Below, piece after piece: positions 27,001 through 42,000 of a DNA stretch of 64,000 nucleotides; position 1 is the stretch's first letter, and each line of letters starts with the position of its first letter. Made by a program: the position numbers and the translations under genes. The DNA is from Verrucomicrobiota bacterium (GTDB taxonomy: Bacteria; Verrucomicrobiota; Verrucomicrobiia; Chthoniobacterales; Chthoniobacteraceae), in the NCBI GenBank assembly GCA_009885995.1, contig VFJQ01000092.1:62001-126000 (forward strand), in the 5' to 3' direction. The notes under the pieces are model-generated. The model did not search any database. It was not told the origin of the DNA and saw only the letters and a program-made list of their open reading frames with translations.

Positions 27001-30000
27001 CCGCTGACGGGCTTCCCCGAGATCGTCGGCACCCCGCTGCTCATCTCGGGCACGACGTATCGCTACTACCTGAAAGACTCCACGCCGTCGGATCTGGTCG
27101 GCCTTTTCCGCGGCAGCACGAGCGGCACGCCGGCGGAAGTGTTCGTGGATTTCGTCGCGCCGAATCCGAATATCCCAGGGCAGGAATTCTACGGCTTCAA
27201 GACGATGGACGGCGCGGTGAATGCGCCGAAGCAGGAGCGCTTCACCATCGACGCCACTCCGCAGACCGGGCCGATCGAAGGCGCGCCGATCAAGCTCGGG
27301 CCGCTGACGCTGCAAGGGCCGATGGTCGGGATCGACAAGCTCGGGTTCAAGGACGGCAAGCTCGTGATCACCGTGGGCATCGGCGTGGACCGCGCATCGC
27401 TCGCCTTCGGCGGCGGTGCCGCCGCACCTGCGGGGGGCACGCCCGCGCCCGCGCCGACCGGCACGAGCACGCAGCAGACGAGCAGCGGCATCACCGCGGA
27501 TCTGCTCGGCGTGCATGGTGCGTTCGATGTGGTCGTGGATGTCTTCGGCCTGCTGAGCGGGAACGTGAACATCAATGTGCCGGGCAAGTTCAGCTTCGCG
27601 GTCTCCTCGCTGAGCGTGACGGTGCCGAACGTCCTCAAGATCGAGGCGCAGGGCGTGCGCGTCGCCTACGACCCCGCGGGCACGCGCGACCAGGAAATCC
27701 TGCGCGTGTATCAAGCCGACATCACGGTCATCCCGATCAACGTCATCGGGAAGCTGCGGCCTTACGACGTGAACATGGGGAAGAACATCGACCCAACGCC
27801 CGACCAGATGTCGAGCGACCCGGTGCCCGTCGGGCAGACCGCGCCGCGCGCGCCGCCGATGATCATCCCCGGACTCGTCGTCCGGCAGAATGGCTTCACG
27901 ATCGGCCAGGCCATCCTGCAATACGGCGGAGTTAATCCTCCGGCGGGGAATGGACTCACCCCAGGGCCGACGCCCTCCGGCACCACGCCGCCGCCGAGCG
28001 GAAAGATTCGGTTCGGCAGCGTGCTCGAGTTCGATGACATCCGCGTCGGGGTCACGAATCTCTCGGTCAATTTCGACGCGGAGAATCCGCTGGTTTTCAA
28101 TGGCTCGATCTTCATCGCCAGCGGCGGTGCGAAGCTCTTCCCGAACGGCGGCGCCTTCACTGCGAGCATCACGGACCGCGTGACCGCAGAGCCCGGCAAG
28201 GACTTGCCGAATGCGCCGGATACCGAGGCGCTGCGGGCGACGCTGACCTTCGTCAACGGCAGGATCGACGCCTTCAAGTTCGACCTCGATACGCTGCGCG
28301 TGCAGGTCGGCGGCGTGCTCACACTCATCGCGGGCGACCTCCGGCTAGATACCGGCGCGACGGGCACGCAGGAACTGCTGCGTGTGGGCGCGGTCGGCGC
28401 GGAAGTGAAGATCGGCGGCATCGTGATCGGCGGCGAGGCACGGAACTTCGCGATCCTCGGCGACGGGTCGTTCAAGACGCTCCTCGGCTTCGGCGTGGTG
28501 CTGAGCATCGGCGGAGCGACGGGCGACACCTTCAAGTGGCCGACGTGGCTGCCGATCAAGATCACCGAGCTGGGCATCTCCTGGCCGCGCGGGATCGAGC
28601 AGTATCCGGCGGACTTCGTCATCACGCTGTCGGCGAGCGTGACAGGCATCCCGGGGGTGAAGGGGCTCGTCTTCGGTGGTGCGATCGAGGGCGTAAAGAT
28701 CGACGTGGCGAAGCTGCTGCGCGGCGAGTTCCCGATCGTCGATATCGCGGCGATCGGCGTGACGATCAGCGGGAAGATGTTCGGCGGCGAAGTGACCGCC
28801 GGGCTCATCGGCGGCATCTTGAAACTGAGCGCGAGTGGCCAGCTCATCGCTTCGACCGATGTGGTGACGCCGGTGATGGATCGCGTGTTCTTCATCGGCG
28901 TGCAGGGCGGCATCGAGATCCCCGGCATCGGCGGGCTCACGATCCGCTTCGCGCTCTCGGAGCTGGGGCCGCTCGGCGTGCTCATCAGCGCCTCGGTGCC
29001 GGGCGGCATCGTGCTGGAGCCGAACACCGGGCTCGCGATCAACGATTTCGTGGCGGGCGTGGAGTTCTTCAAGACGCTGCCTTCCATCGAAGACCCGCTG
29101 GAGCTGCGCGGCCCGGCCTTCACGGTGCAGACGACGGTCGCGCCCGACCAGTGGCTCGACGACGTGAAGAACCAGGTCGTGCGCCAATACAACGCGATCA
29201 AGGGCGGCACGGTTAAGAGCGGGTTCGCCGCCGCCTTCACCGCGCCGATGACGATCACGGGCAGCGCGAAGATCTTCACGATCTACACCTCGGAGCTGGT
29301 CTTCAACGGGCAGGTCATCATCAAGATCAGCACGGACGGGAAGTTCCTGATCGGCGGGAAGCTCAATTTCGCCGCGGACCAGATCAGCCTGAGCGCGAAG
29401 CTGTATGCCGATCTCTCGAAGGTCGCGTCGGGCAGCGTGACGGTGCTCTTCCTCGCGGACATCCCGGATCAATTCCGACTGCTGACGATCCAGGGTAAAC
29501 TCAAGATGGGCTTCCGCAACGCGGGCGGGCAGGCGCTCGTCTTCGACGTGGAGCCGGTGACGCCGGGCACGACGACGAGCGTGGTGCCGAGCGTGGGCGT
29601 CATCGACCCGGCGGGGGACCGGATCGACGTGAACGTGATCAACGACCGCCCGACGCTCGCGGGGCAGGCGGGCAAGCGATACGTCGATGTGGCCTTCGCC
29701 GCGCCGAGCGGGCGGATGCTGGACTACGCCTCGATCCTCGATAGCGGGGAGGAAATTCAGGTCGTCGTGAACGGAACGACTTACACGACCAACGGACGAC
29801 CTGTGCCGCTGGAGACGGGCGTGGGCGAAGATGGCGGGCCGACCTTGACCGAAGTGACGGGCACGGACGACACGGCGCTGATCGCGGCGATCAAGGAAAA
29901 GGGCGTGACGCGCTTCCGCTACTACATCCAGGGAACGACTGGGCCGGCCTCGCCGCTGGTGAGTTTCACTCCGGGCAAGGTCATGGTGAATGTGCTGGTC

Positions 30001-33000
30001 GGAACCTTCAAGGGTGCGGACGTGACGGATGCGAATGGCACGGTGACGCCGGGTATGGCGAACGTCGCAGCGACGAGCGAATTCGTGGTGACGGGCGCGA
30101 CGGCGGAGGTGTTGAACCCTGGCGTCGGCGGCACGATCGACCTGAACGCGATCAACGACCGCAACTTCATCGACGTGCAATTCCCGAACACGGTGGACGA
30201 CTCCTCGATCGTCGATGCCGATGTGGAGATCGCGCTGAGTGGCGAAGGCGTGGGCACGGCGCGGGTGAATGCGGACGAGGCGCCGCTGAAGCTGCTCACC
30301 TCGCCGCCGAATACGGTGACGTATCGCTACTTCCTCACGGGCCGCTTCGACACGAGCAAGAGCGTGACGGTGAACTACCTCGACGGCACGTGGGTCGACA
30401 GCGCGTCGTCGCCCGCGACGCATCTGCCGGTCACGGACAGCAGCCCGGAGAATCACAGCTATCTCGACGTGACCTTCCGTCCGTCGAAGGGCGCGACACT
30501 GAACGAAACCTCGATCACCGACGGCGGTGCGGAGTTCGCCTTCACAGGCCTCGGCGCGATGGGCGTGACGGCGGATCCGGTGCCGCTGAAGATCGATTCG
30601 CTGAACGAAGCACTGACGTATCGCTACTTCCTCACGGGCGAGTTCATGGTCGGCCAAGTGGGCGTGGCCTTTGAGGAATCCGACAGCGACTTGATCGGGT
30701 GGGAGGACAGCAGCCAGTTCGGCAGCCTCGCCGAGACGCAGACGATCACGGTCGTCGGCAGCACGGCGGATGTTGCGCTTCCGTCGTTCGTGAAAGCTGA
30801 CGGGACGGTCCAGGAGAACATCATCAGCATCGGCCGTGAGCTGATCAACGACCCGGTGAAGGGACGCTTCATCGCAGTGACCTTCCGCGCGCCGACTGGC
30901 GGCACGATCGACGCGAACAGCATCGGCGGCGACGAAGTGGTGCTCAAGGATAGCGCGGGCAATGTGGTGCCGTTCGTCGGTTCGCCCGAGCGCGTGGTGC
31001 TGGAAGGGAAGGGGACGAACACGTGGCGCTACCGCTTCAACACCGCGCTGGCCGAGGGCAGCTACACGGTCGAGTTCGTGGCGAATACCTTCCGCGACAC
31101 GACGGGCATCGGGAACCTCGCGGAGACGGAGAAGTTCGACGTGATGGTCGGGCACGCGAAGCTCACGAACCCGGTGACCGGCCAGACCGCCGACCGCGAA
31201 GCGCTCAACGCGCAGCAATACATCGACATCACGTTCACGCCGACCGGCACGAACACGCTCGATGCGGCATCGATCACCGACAGCACGCAGGAGTTCACGC
31301 TCACGGGCGCGAACGGCGAGAACGTGACCGTGAACGGCACGCCGACGCAGCCCGGCGCGCTCGCGGGCACAAACACGTGGCGCTACTCGTTTGCAGGTCA
31401 GTTTGAGGCGGGCGCGCTCACGGTCGCGTTCGTCGATGGTGCGTGGAAGGACTCGGGTGGCACGAATGGCGTCGCCTCGACCGAGAAGCTGCAAATCATC
31501 ACGCAGGCTGAGTCGTTCTTCATCGAGATCAGCGGCGCGATCACGCTCGCGCTGCCGGGCCTGGACGAGCCGCTACTCGAGGCGAAGGCGGAGGCGACCA
31601 TCGAGATCGACCTCGCCCGGAAGGTCATCGAGCTCTCGTTCAGCGGCTCGCTCTCGATCATCAAACTCGGCACGGTCGGCGCGACGGCGGGTCGCTTCAT
31701 CCTCGACCTGAGCGGCACGACCGGCCCGGCGCCGCAGTTCTGGGGCGTGGCGACGTTGCAGACGGATTTCCAGGAGCTCGAGCAATTCGGCCTCTACCTG
31801 AACGCGGGCGGCACGCTGCAAATCAACACGACCGGCCAGGCGAAGACTGAGACGATCAAGCTGCCGGGCCTCGGGCCGAATGGCGGGCCGCTGGAGCGCA
31901 CGTATGTGCTGCCGGGGAATTCATTCTCGCTCGAACTCTTTGGCTCCGCGGTGATCCGGCCACCGGGCGCCAGCACGGATCTTTTCCGCCTGCAGGGCCT
32001 CTTCTACATGAGGATCACGAACGAACGGTTCGAGGTTTTCGTGGACGCGGAGTTCCCCCTCGCCGGCGTCAAATACCACGCAACCGGGCTGCTCGAAATC
32101 ATCGGCGTTGCGCACCAGGCGGGCGAGATTCCGGGCATCGCGGGCTACTTCAAGCTCAGCGGCTCGAAGAAGGGCCTCGGCCTGCCGGGCGTGGGCAATC
32201 TCTTCAGCGTCGAGGGTTCGGTTTCGGTGATGTTCAACACCACGCTCGCGGACCAGGTCTTCACGTTGCCGGACGCCTTCCTCCCGCTGATCAAGCCGGG
32301 CGACCCGACGAGCATCAGCATCTACGCCTCGCCGCCGGGTCTCGACGGCCAGCCGACGCCGGGTGCGAATCCGAGCATCTACCTCACCGTGACGATCCAG
32401 GCCGAGGTGGTGATCGCTGAGCTGATCCGGTTGAGCGGCTTCATCCAGATCACCGCAGCGGTCGATCCAGCGGGCGCAGCGGTGCTGAAAATCACGGGCG
32501 CGCTGGGTGGCACCATCCCGGTGCTCGGTGCGGTGTCGGCCACGTTGAATCTCAACGCGTATATCGACACCAACGACGAGGCGAACAACGGCGTTGTGGG
32601 CCGCATCTACATCACGCTCGTCGCGAACGGCATCCCGGGCGTGCGCTTCGACGGCGAGTTCCTGCTCGAACTGAACACCTTCAGCACCATCCGCGAAGTC
32701 GAGACGTTCCAGATCGACCCGGTGACGGGTCGCTTCGTGCGCGACGCAAACAACAAGCTCGTGCCCGGCACCGTGATGCTCGACGCCGGGCCGGGCTTCT
32801 TGCTGCGGATGCGCGGCACGCTGAACATCGCCGACGTGCTCGTGCTGGATGGGAAGTTCGAGATCATCGCGAACACGAGCGAACTCCAGGTGACGGCCGA
32901 GGCGACCGCGCAGATCGGGCCGCTCGGTCAAGTGAGAGTCGAGGGCGGCTTCCGCATCGACCGCGATGGGCTCGTGGCCGGGCTGGAGCTTTCGCTCGAC

Positions 33001-36000
33001 GCAAACTTCGGCGGGGATATCGGCCTGAAATTCTCCGTCGGCGCGACGCTGCACCTGAACACGACGGGCAGCACGAAGCAGCTCGGCAATCTCACGATCG
33101 CGCCCGGCGTGCTCATCGCGATCAGCGGGTCGGTGGAGTTCCTCGGCTTCGCAGAAGGCAACGGCAGCATCACAATCTACATTGGTGGCGACGGACTTCG
33201 GATCGAGTTCGACGTGTCGATCTACCTCGGCGGCCTGTCCTTCCAGGCGGACGGGCTGGCGGCGGTGTATGCCGACGGCCTCGTGCTCGATATCGGCGTG
33301 AGTGTGAGTGCGAGCGTGGCGGTGTTTGAGATCGAAGCGGCGGGGCGCCTCCAGCTCAACACCACCGGCGCGGCGCGCGACGGCGTGCAGCCGGGCTTCT
33401 TCCTGGCGCTGAATGGCCACGTCGAGATCCTGAAAATTCTCAAGCTCGACGCGGGCTTCACGATCCGCGTGAACGGCTTCAACTCGTGGCGCTTCGACTT
33501 CCACGCGGACGTGGATCTGTTCGGCTTTGCCGGGTTGCACGTGGACGGCTGGCTCGACTCGACCGGCAGCTTCAGCGTCACCGTCACGGGCAGCCTCAAC
33601 ATCGGGAACGACTTCTTCGGTATCTCCGGCGGCGTGAACTTCTCGATCACGTCGGTCGTGGAGCAGCGCACCTTTGGCGATTACTACATCTTCGACCTGC
33701 ACCTCGGCGGCTACGTGCGGGCCTACATCTTTGGCTTCCCGCTTGGCGTCAGCTTGAACGCGGGCTTCCACGCGGAAGGCAGCGGCACGATCCCGATCGA
33801 GCTCGATCTCTCGGTCGAGATCGACCTGCTGCTCTTCAGCATTACCTACTCGCACACCTTCACGATCGGCTACCTCGAGCTGCCGAAGCCGGTCTATCTC
33901 GCCTCCAGCCCCGGCAACAACACGCAGGTGTGGAATGGCGGCCCGCTCCAGCTCAACACCGGCTCGCGCAACGCGCTGCGTGGCATCGGCCAGGGCGCGG
34001 CCTCGGAGAGTTATCTCATCGAGCATCTCGGCGGCACGGCGGGGGACGAGACGATCAAGATCACCACGATGGGCCGCAGCAATATCTTCGAGCATGTGAG
34101 CATGATCGAGGGATTCGGCGCGACGGGTGATGACGACTTCGTCATCGGCTCGGGCGTGCTTTCGCCGCTGACGATCAACGGGCTCGGCGGCAATGACGTG
34201 ATCACCTATTCGGGTGGCGGCGTGGCGACGCTCAACGGCGGTGCCGACAACGACGTGATCCAGATCTACGGCAGCTCGCCGAGCGTGACCGTCAATGGCG
34301 GCGGCGGGAATGACTACATCTTCCAGCGTGGCACCGGGATACTCACCGCGTATGGCGGTGATGGGAACGACCAGATCGAAGGCGGCGCGGCCGCGGACGA
34401 ACTGCACGGCGACGCGGGGAACGATACGCTCGTCGGCAATGGGGGCGCGGACATCTTCTACGGCGGCGCGGGCGACGATGTCTTCCGTGTCGGGCTGACT
34501 GGCGCGGGCAGTGAAGTGCGCGCGGCCCTCGATGGCACGGACAACGGGCCGGACAGCGACACGCTGCAATTCACCGCGAGCACGGCGGCGGACAGCATCA
34601 CCGTGAGCAAGAGCAACGTGAACCAGTTCACGGTCTCCACGAGTGCGGCGTCGAACTTCATCGCGAATCGCGTCGAGAGCCTGAACGTGAACGCAGGCAC
34701 GGGTGGCGATACCATCATGGTGGAGAGCCTCATCGGCGCGGGTGTGAATCGCGTGAACATCGACTTCGGCCGGCAGGCTTCGCGGCAGGGTGTGACGGTC
34801 ACGACGCTGAACGACAACGGAACGCCGGGGAATACCGCGGACGATCAGACGATCGAGGAGCCGAACTTCGTCTTCTCCGATGATCGGGCGGCGGACACGC
34901 TGACGATCCTGGGCGACGACGGCGTGAACGACGAGTTCAAGCTCACGAGCGGAGACGGCGGCATCGACGTGGTGCGGCAGGGCTTCTACACCGTCACCGC
35001 GGCGAACAGCGTGCGCGGCGAACTCGACACGCTGAAGGTCGAGTCGGGCGAAGGGAATGACCGCATCAGCGCGAGCGGCGTGACGGTGGACAAGGCGATC
35101 CTGATCCTCAACGCGGGCGTCGGAAACGATGAGCTGACCGGCTCGCCGTTCGCCGACACGCTGAACAGCGGCGAAGGCGACGACCGCGTGACCGGCGGCG
35201 AAGGCCGCGACACGTTCATCGACGCGAGCGGCGACGACACACTCGTGGAGAAGCAGGACAAGGATCTCGGGCTGTTCGGCAACTATATCGTGATCGGCAA
35301 AATCGTCGGCGACGGGCGCGTCACGGTCATCACCTCGACGCACTACACGGCGAATGAAGTGCAGCTCCTCTCGGTCACGCCGGGTGCGGCGGCGTTCCGG
35401 CTCACGTTCAACAACGTCCAGACCACGGTGGACATCTCCGCCAGCTCAACGGCGGCGCAGGTGCGCACGGCCTTGCTCACAATCCCCGAGATCCTCGACG
35501 TGAACGTGACGGGAAGCGGCACGCCGGAGGATCCGTGGAAGGTGCAATTCCTCCGCATCAGCGCGGCGGTGCAGGGCATCCCTGAACTGGAAGGGCCGGT
35601 CGAGAGCGTGTCCGTCGCGTCGAAGACGATCCGCACGATGCACATCGTGCAGCGGATCACGCACAACGCGACGGCGGGCACCTTCACTCTCGGCTACGCG
35701 GGCGCGACGACCGTGCCGCTGGCGTGGGATGCGAACCAGTCCGCCGTGCAAACCGCGCTGCGCAATATCGCGGGCACAAACCTCAGCGTTGTCGGCAGCG
35801 CGGGGAACTGGGTCGTGACGTTCACGCCGACCGGCGACGTCTTCAATCTCCCGCAGATCACCGCCGACAGCTCGAAGATGGTCGGCGGCGGTGTGTTCTT
35901 CAAAGCGAACAACCTCGACGAGCAGGCCGAGGAAGCGCGGCTCAGGAACGCCGAAGATCCCGAATACCTTGCGCTCGGCGCGCCGGTGAGCTTCGCGTTG

Positions 36001-39000
36001 CGCGATGGCGGAGATACGTGGAACGGCGCGAGCATCGTCGAGAGCACGCTGAACCCGGGGAACAACGCGCGCATCTTCGAGCACGCGGAACTCGTCGGCG
36101 GCGCGGGGAACAACATCATGGTCGTGAACGACGTGGACGGCATCGTGCGCGTCGGCGTCACCACGATCAATGTCACGCCCTTCACCGGCACGGTGACGCT
36201 CGACAACCGGGGCAACGCGATCGGCGCCGAGGGCGGGCTGAACGAATACTACATCCTCAACCTCACTGGCTCGAACTCCGCGCGCATCACCATCGACGAC
36301 AGCGGCGGCACATCGGGCCGCGACGAACTGGTCGTGAATGGCACGAACGGGCCGGACCAGGTGACGCTCGATGCCTTCGGCGTCGACGCGGCGCGGGTCG
36401 GCACGATCACCGTCGGCGACCGCACGAAAGCGATCAGCGACATCGTCAGCTTCCGCGAGGTGGACATCGTGAAGGTGAACGGGCTCGCGGGCGCGGACGC
36501 CTTCCTCTCGAACGACACGGTCGTCTATACCGTCATCGACATGGGCTCGGGCGACGACGACATCGCGATCGCGACCGTGCCGCTCAAACCGGACACCGGG
36601 AACCGCACGCTCGAATTCCCCGACGGCGTGCCGGTGGTGGACACGGAGAATTTGACCAACGGCAACAGCGCGCCGCTCACGATCCTCGGCGGCGACCAGA
36701 ACGACCGCTTCGAGGTGAACCACAATCGCGCGAAGCTCTACCTCGACGGCGGGAATGGGAACGATCGCTTCCTGCTCAAGACCTTCCTCGTGCTGCGCGA
36801 AAACGCCGAGGACGAGAACGAGATTACGAACCTCACGACGCTCTTCGGCGGCGCGGGCGAGAACCGCTACGACTACCTGCAAAACGCGCCGGTGAAGATC
36901 AACGGCGGCGCGGGCATCGACACGATCGTCATCGTCGGCACGCCGATCGGTGACACCTTCATCGTCACCGACACCTACATCGCGGGCGCAGGGCGGATCG
37001 TGAACTTCACGAACATCGAGGCCATCGAGGTCGATGGCGGCGGCGGTGCGGACAACATCTACGTGCTCGCGACGAGCCCGCTCTTCGAGACCACGCTGGT
37101 CGGCGGCAGCGGCGACGACACGATCCACATCGGCGGCGAACCGCCGACGCTCGTCTTCGATCCGCCGTCCTTCGAGTATCAGCCGCCGGCCTTCCGCATC
37201 CAGCTCCCGCCGGACGTGGAATACTCGGCGCGGAACGACAACCTGAACGGGCTGACCTTCCGCGTGAATGTATTTGGCGCCATCTTCAGCGGCCAGACGA
37301 AGGAGTCGCTCGCGGCGGATTTCGTGGCGAGCTACGTGAACGTGCTCAAGGCCGCGGTGAGCCTCGCCTTCCCGCTGGTCCGCTTCGACGCGAACAACGC
37401 GAACGTGCTGACCTACACGCCGGGGCTCGTGCAATCGCGGCTCGTGTTCGGCTCGTTCTTCGTCTTCGACGCGCAGCTCGAGATCACGATCCCCGACCTC
37501 GCCTTCCACTACGAGGTCGGCAAGCTCGTGCCGCGCGAGCAGGTGGTGCAACCGGCGAAGGTGACGGTCGATCCGCCGCCGTTCGCGTTTAAGGCGAACG
37601 GGGTCTTCAATGTGTCGCGCATCCGCGGGCGGCTCATCGTGGTGGGCGGCGATCAGTTCGAGACGGCGGGCGACCGACTGGTGATCCACAACCAGGACGG
37701 CGTCTCCGCCGCGGGCCAGATCCGCGTGCGTGCCGGCGTGCCGAGGATGATCCAGATCGGCGAGACGAAGGACGGCACGCCGATCTTCGCGCAGGATCGC
37801 GACGAGACGGGCAAGCTGCTCTTCGACGAATACCAGAGCGTCGAGGGCATCGGCCTCGCATCGGGCCTCGGCGCGAATGGGCTGCCGTTCTTCGGCATCG
37901 ACGCGCAGGGCTTTGAGACGCTGGAACTGCGGCTTGCGGGTGGGAACGACAACTTCACCGTCGTCCGCACCTACGCGGCCACGGAGAGCAAGGCAGGCCA
38001 GAATGTCGTGCTCGATGGCGGCGCGGGGAACGACACCTTCAACCTCGGCCAGATCGGCGGCCCGGCGTTCGTCCTCGGCGGCGCGGGCGACGATACGGTG
38101 AACGTGCGCGACGCGCTCACGCAGAAGGTGTGGACGAGCACGCCGGGCGTGTCGTTCACGCTGAGCTTCGCCGGCCAGTCGGCGACGATCCCGGCGAACG
38201 CCACCGCCGACGACGTGAAGACCGCGCTCGCCGCGCTCCCGAACGTGCCGGATCAAAACGGCATCGACGTGACCGGCACAGGCACGCTCGCCGATCCGTG
38301 GGTCGTGACTTTCCTGAGCTACTCCAGCTCGGTGATGGGCACGCCGATCCTCACGAGCACGAGCGCGGATGTGACGATCAAGGCGGGCACGCTGCTGAAT
38401 ATCGCGGGTCGTGTGTTCTTCGACGGCGACGCGCACATCAACGAGACCGTCGTGAACGTGGCGACGGCGAATCCCGACTTCACCGAGCTGCTGCGGAACG
38501 CGCCGCTCGTCTATGTGAACACCGTGCCGCCGGGCGCCGGGCAGTATGCGGCGGCGTATAAGCAACCGATCGTCTTCGACCAGGGCGGCAAGATCGCGGC
38601 CTACGTCGTGGTGCTCGATAAGCGCGGCAACATCATCGAGGACCTCGTGCAGCTCGTGGAGAACCCGACGCTGCCCTTCAACGCCACGACCAACCGCAAG
38701 CTCTACTACGACAACGCCGGGATGCAGACGACGACGGTGACCGCGAACCCGGTGCTACTGCCGGTGCCGCGCGTCGTGCCGGTGATCGTGACTCGCGTGA
38801 CGGATCTCATCGAGAGCACGGCGGGCTTTGACACGCTGAACCTCGACAACAGCGGCGACGCCACGGCGGACACGGTGGTCTTCGACACCTACCTGCGGGC
38901 GGTGGACAAGATCGTCGGCGGCCGCGCGGCGACGCATGGCGGCGACAGATACTTCGTCGCGGCGGGGACCACGACGCCGTTCACCTTCACTCTGCGGGCG

Positions 39001-42000
39001 GGCACGACGCTGAACGACGTGCATTTCCAAGTCGTGATCGACGGCGTGACACGCGGGCTGTTCCCGAGCGAGTTCACCTACGACTCGAGCGCGCGGACGG
39101 TCACGGTCGCGGCGTCGGTCTTCAGCGGCTCGACCCTCTTCAGCGTCGTGGAGGCGAGCTACATCAATTATTACCTCATCGCCGACGGGCAGTATTACTT
39201 CGGCGGCGAGCCGGTGATCGATCCGTTCACGGGTGAGACGCTGCGGTTCGCGGGTGGCGAGATCGTGCTCGATGTCTATACGCGCGCGCCGCTCACCAAT
39301 GCGGTGGGCGACTTTGTGCGGCACGGGGCGGGCGATGTGGTCACTCACTTCTACGGCGAGCGCGTGGTGCAGTCGGCGGGGACGCTGGTGCGCTACCTCG
39401 GCGGGGAATTCACCTACGACGAGAACGGCCTGCTCGTGACGAACCCGCCGAACCGCGAGAGCTACAAGACGATCAACCTCAGCGGCAACGTGACGGTCGA
39501 TCTCTCGACCGACATCACCACGCGGGAAGCCATCTCGGTGTCGGTGGTGCAGACGAACGGCACGCGCGTCGCGCTCACGTCGGGGCAGTTCACGGTCGAT
39601 CTCGCGACGAACAAGGTGACAGTGATCCCGGTCTTCGGCGCGGGCGTGCGGCTGGACATCGACATCGTGAGCCCCTTCCTCCATCAGGCCGGGCAAGTGG
39701 CGATCCAGAACCGCGGCGTGCGCGTGACCGAGGCATTCAACGAGGTCTTCAAATACGACACGCTCGGCGCGAACGTGACGCTGCCGCTCGTGACCGCCGG
39801 GCTCGCCGTGCGCGACATCGTGTCGGTCGTGGTGACCAATGACGCGGGCACCTTCAACCTAGCCCGCGACGAGATCGTCAGCATCGGCGCTGGCGGGCTG
39901 CTGCTGAACGTGGCGCAGGAGCATCAGTCCACCACGAAGGTGACGGTGAAGGTGACGCTCTCGAAGGTGTTCGCGTGGAGTGCGGGCGGCGTCTTCGACC
40001 TGAGCGGCTTCCGCAACCTGCTGGCGGGCGATCAGGTGATCGCGACGATCACCGACGGGACGAACATCTACAACGCGACCGTTGGCGTCGCGGGCAACGT
40101 GGCGACGGTGACGCCGGTGGGCGCGCCGGGCGTAGGGGCGACGGTGCGCTTCTCGGTCGTGGTGCAAGGCGTGCATCGTGCGGGCGACGGGATCTTCTAC
40201 GACGGGCGCGAGGCCGTGGTGAATGGGCAGCCGATCGTGACGAAGGACGGCGGGCAGTGGGTCTTCACGCTCGACGCGGATGGCAACCCGAAGATTTACA
40301 CCGCCGACACGCTCACCGCCGCGGCTCCGGAGGGCAAGACGGCGGACGTGTTCGAGGACTCAGCGTTGGTTCACAGGATCGTCTTCGGCGGAGCCGTGAA
40401 GGCGGGCGACACATGGTCGGTCACGCTGAACGGTAGCAAGATCGAGATCAAAGTCGCCGCGGACCAGACGCTCGCGGAACTGGCGACGGCCTTTGCCGCG
40501 CAACTCGACGCGGTGAAAGGCTACGAGGCGACGGCGAGTGGCGGAGTGGTGACGCTGACGAAGGCGCAGGTCTTCCACGCGCGCGGCGAGCCGGTGTATG
40601 AATTCGTCGACGGGAAGTTCGTGCCGGACACCTACGACGTGGACGGCGCGGAGGCTTACTACCTCGGCAATGAGCCGCTGACCTACATCGGCGGCGAGCC
40701 GGTGTCTTACTACGCGACGGATAAGGTGCAGGAGTTCCAGGCTCAGCAACGCGTGGACGGCACGCTCGCGCCGGAGACGGCGCAGTTCGACTTCACGCTG
40801 GTGGAAAACCTCAGCGTCTCGCTCGGCCAGGGAGTGGACCGCGTGACGGTGATGCCCGGGCTCCAGCCGATCGTGGGGCTGCTTGCGAACCCGGTCGCCT
40901 TCACCGGCACGACGACGATCAACACCGGCGCGAGCGCGGACATCATCGACGTGCGCCGTATCCAAGGGGCGACCTTCCTTAATACCGGTGCGAGCGAAGA
41001 CATCATCAACGTCGGCACGCAGGCCGGGCTGAACAACAACCACCTCGGCACGCTGAACGAGATTGCCGGTGTGCTCACCGTGAGCGGCGAGGATTCGCTG
41101 AACGATACGATCAACCTCGATGACACTGCGGACACGACGGACAACATCGCGTTCATCACGGGCTCGACGGTCGTCGGGCCGTTCGGCGCGGGTGGACGGC
41201 TGAATTACTTCACGACCGAGACGCTGAACATCGACCTCGGCAGCGGCAGCGATTCCGTGACGATCGGCAGCGGCGCGGAGGACTCGAACCCGGCGCTCGC
41301 GAGCACGCTGAACGCCTTCCCCGCGCGCATCGATGTGCTCGGCAACGGCGGCGCCGACGCGATCCGTATCTACGACAGCGGTGATACGATCACGAACAAC
41401 GGCGAGTTGCACGCGACCCAGGTCACGGGCTTCGGCATGGATCAAGGCATCGGCTACCTCGGCTTCGAGATCCTGAACCTCTATCTCGGCACTGGCGCGG
41501 ATCGCCTCTACGTGGCTTCGACGCACACGGGCAGCGTGGTGATCGACTCGGGCAGCGAGACGGCGGTCGCGAACGCCTTCACCGACACCATCAACATCGA
41601 CACGATCTCCGGCGAGACGACCGTGCGCACGCAGGGCGGCAACGACCGCATCCGCGTGAACTTCAACCGTGATGGGCGCCAGACCTTCCTCGATGGGATC
41701 AATGCCACGCTGAATCTCGAAGGGGGCGCGAACGACGATCTCTACGAAGTCGGCCTCTCGGGCATGGGCGCGGCGCTCATCAATATCTTCGACACCGCGG
41801 CCGGCACGGCGAATGACGCGCTGCGCATCTACGGCACGAACAACGACGACTTCTTCCTCTTCCGCCCGCACGTCATCGCGGCGATCCAGGTCGATGCGAA
41901 CCGCCTGCCGGTCGCGGGCGGCTTCATTGAGCGCGTGAATTACTTCGGCATCTTCGGCGGCCAGGTGCAGGTCTTCGGGCGCGACGGCAACGACACGTTT

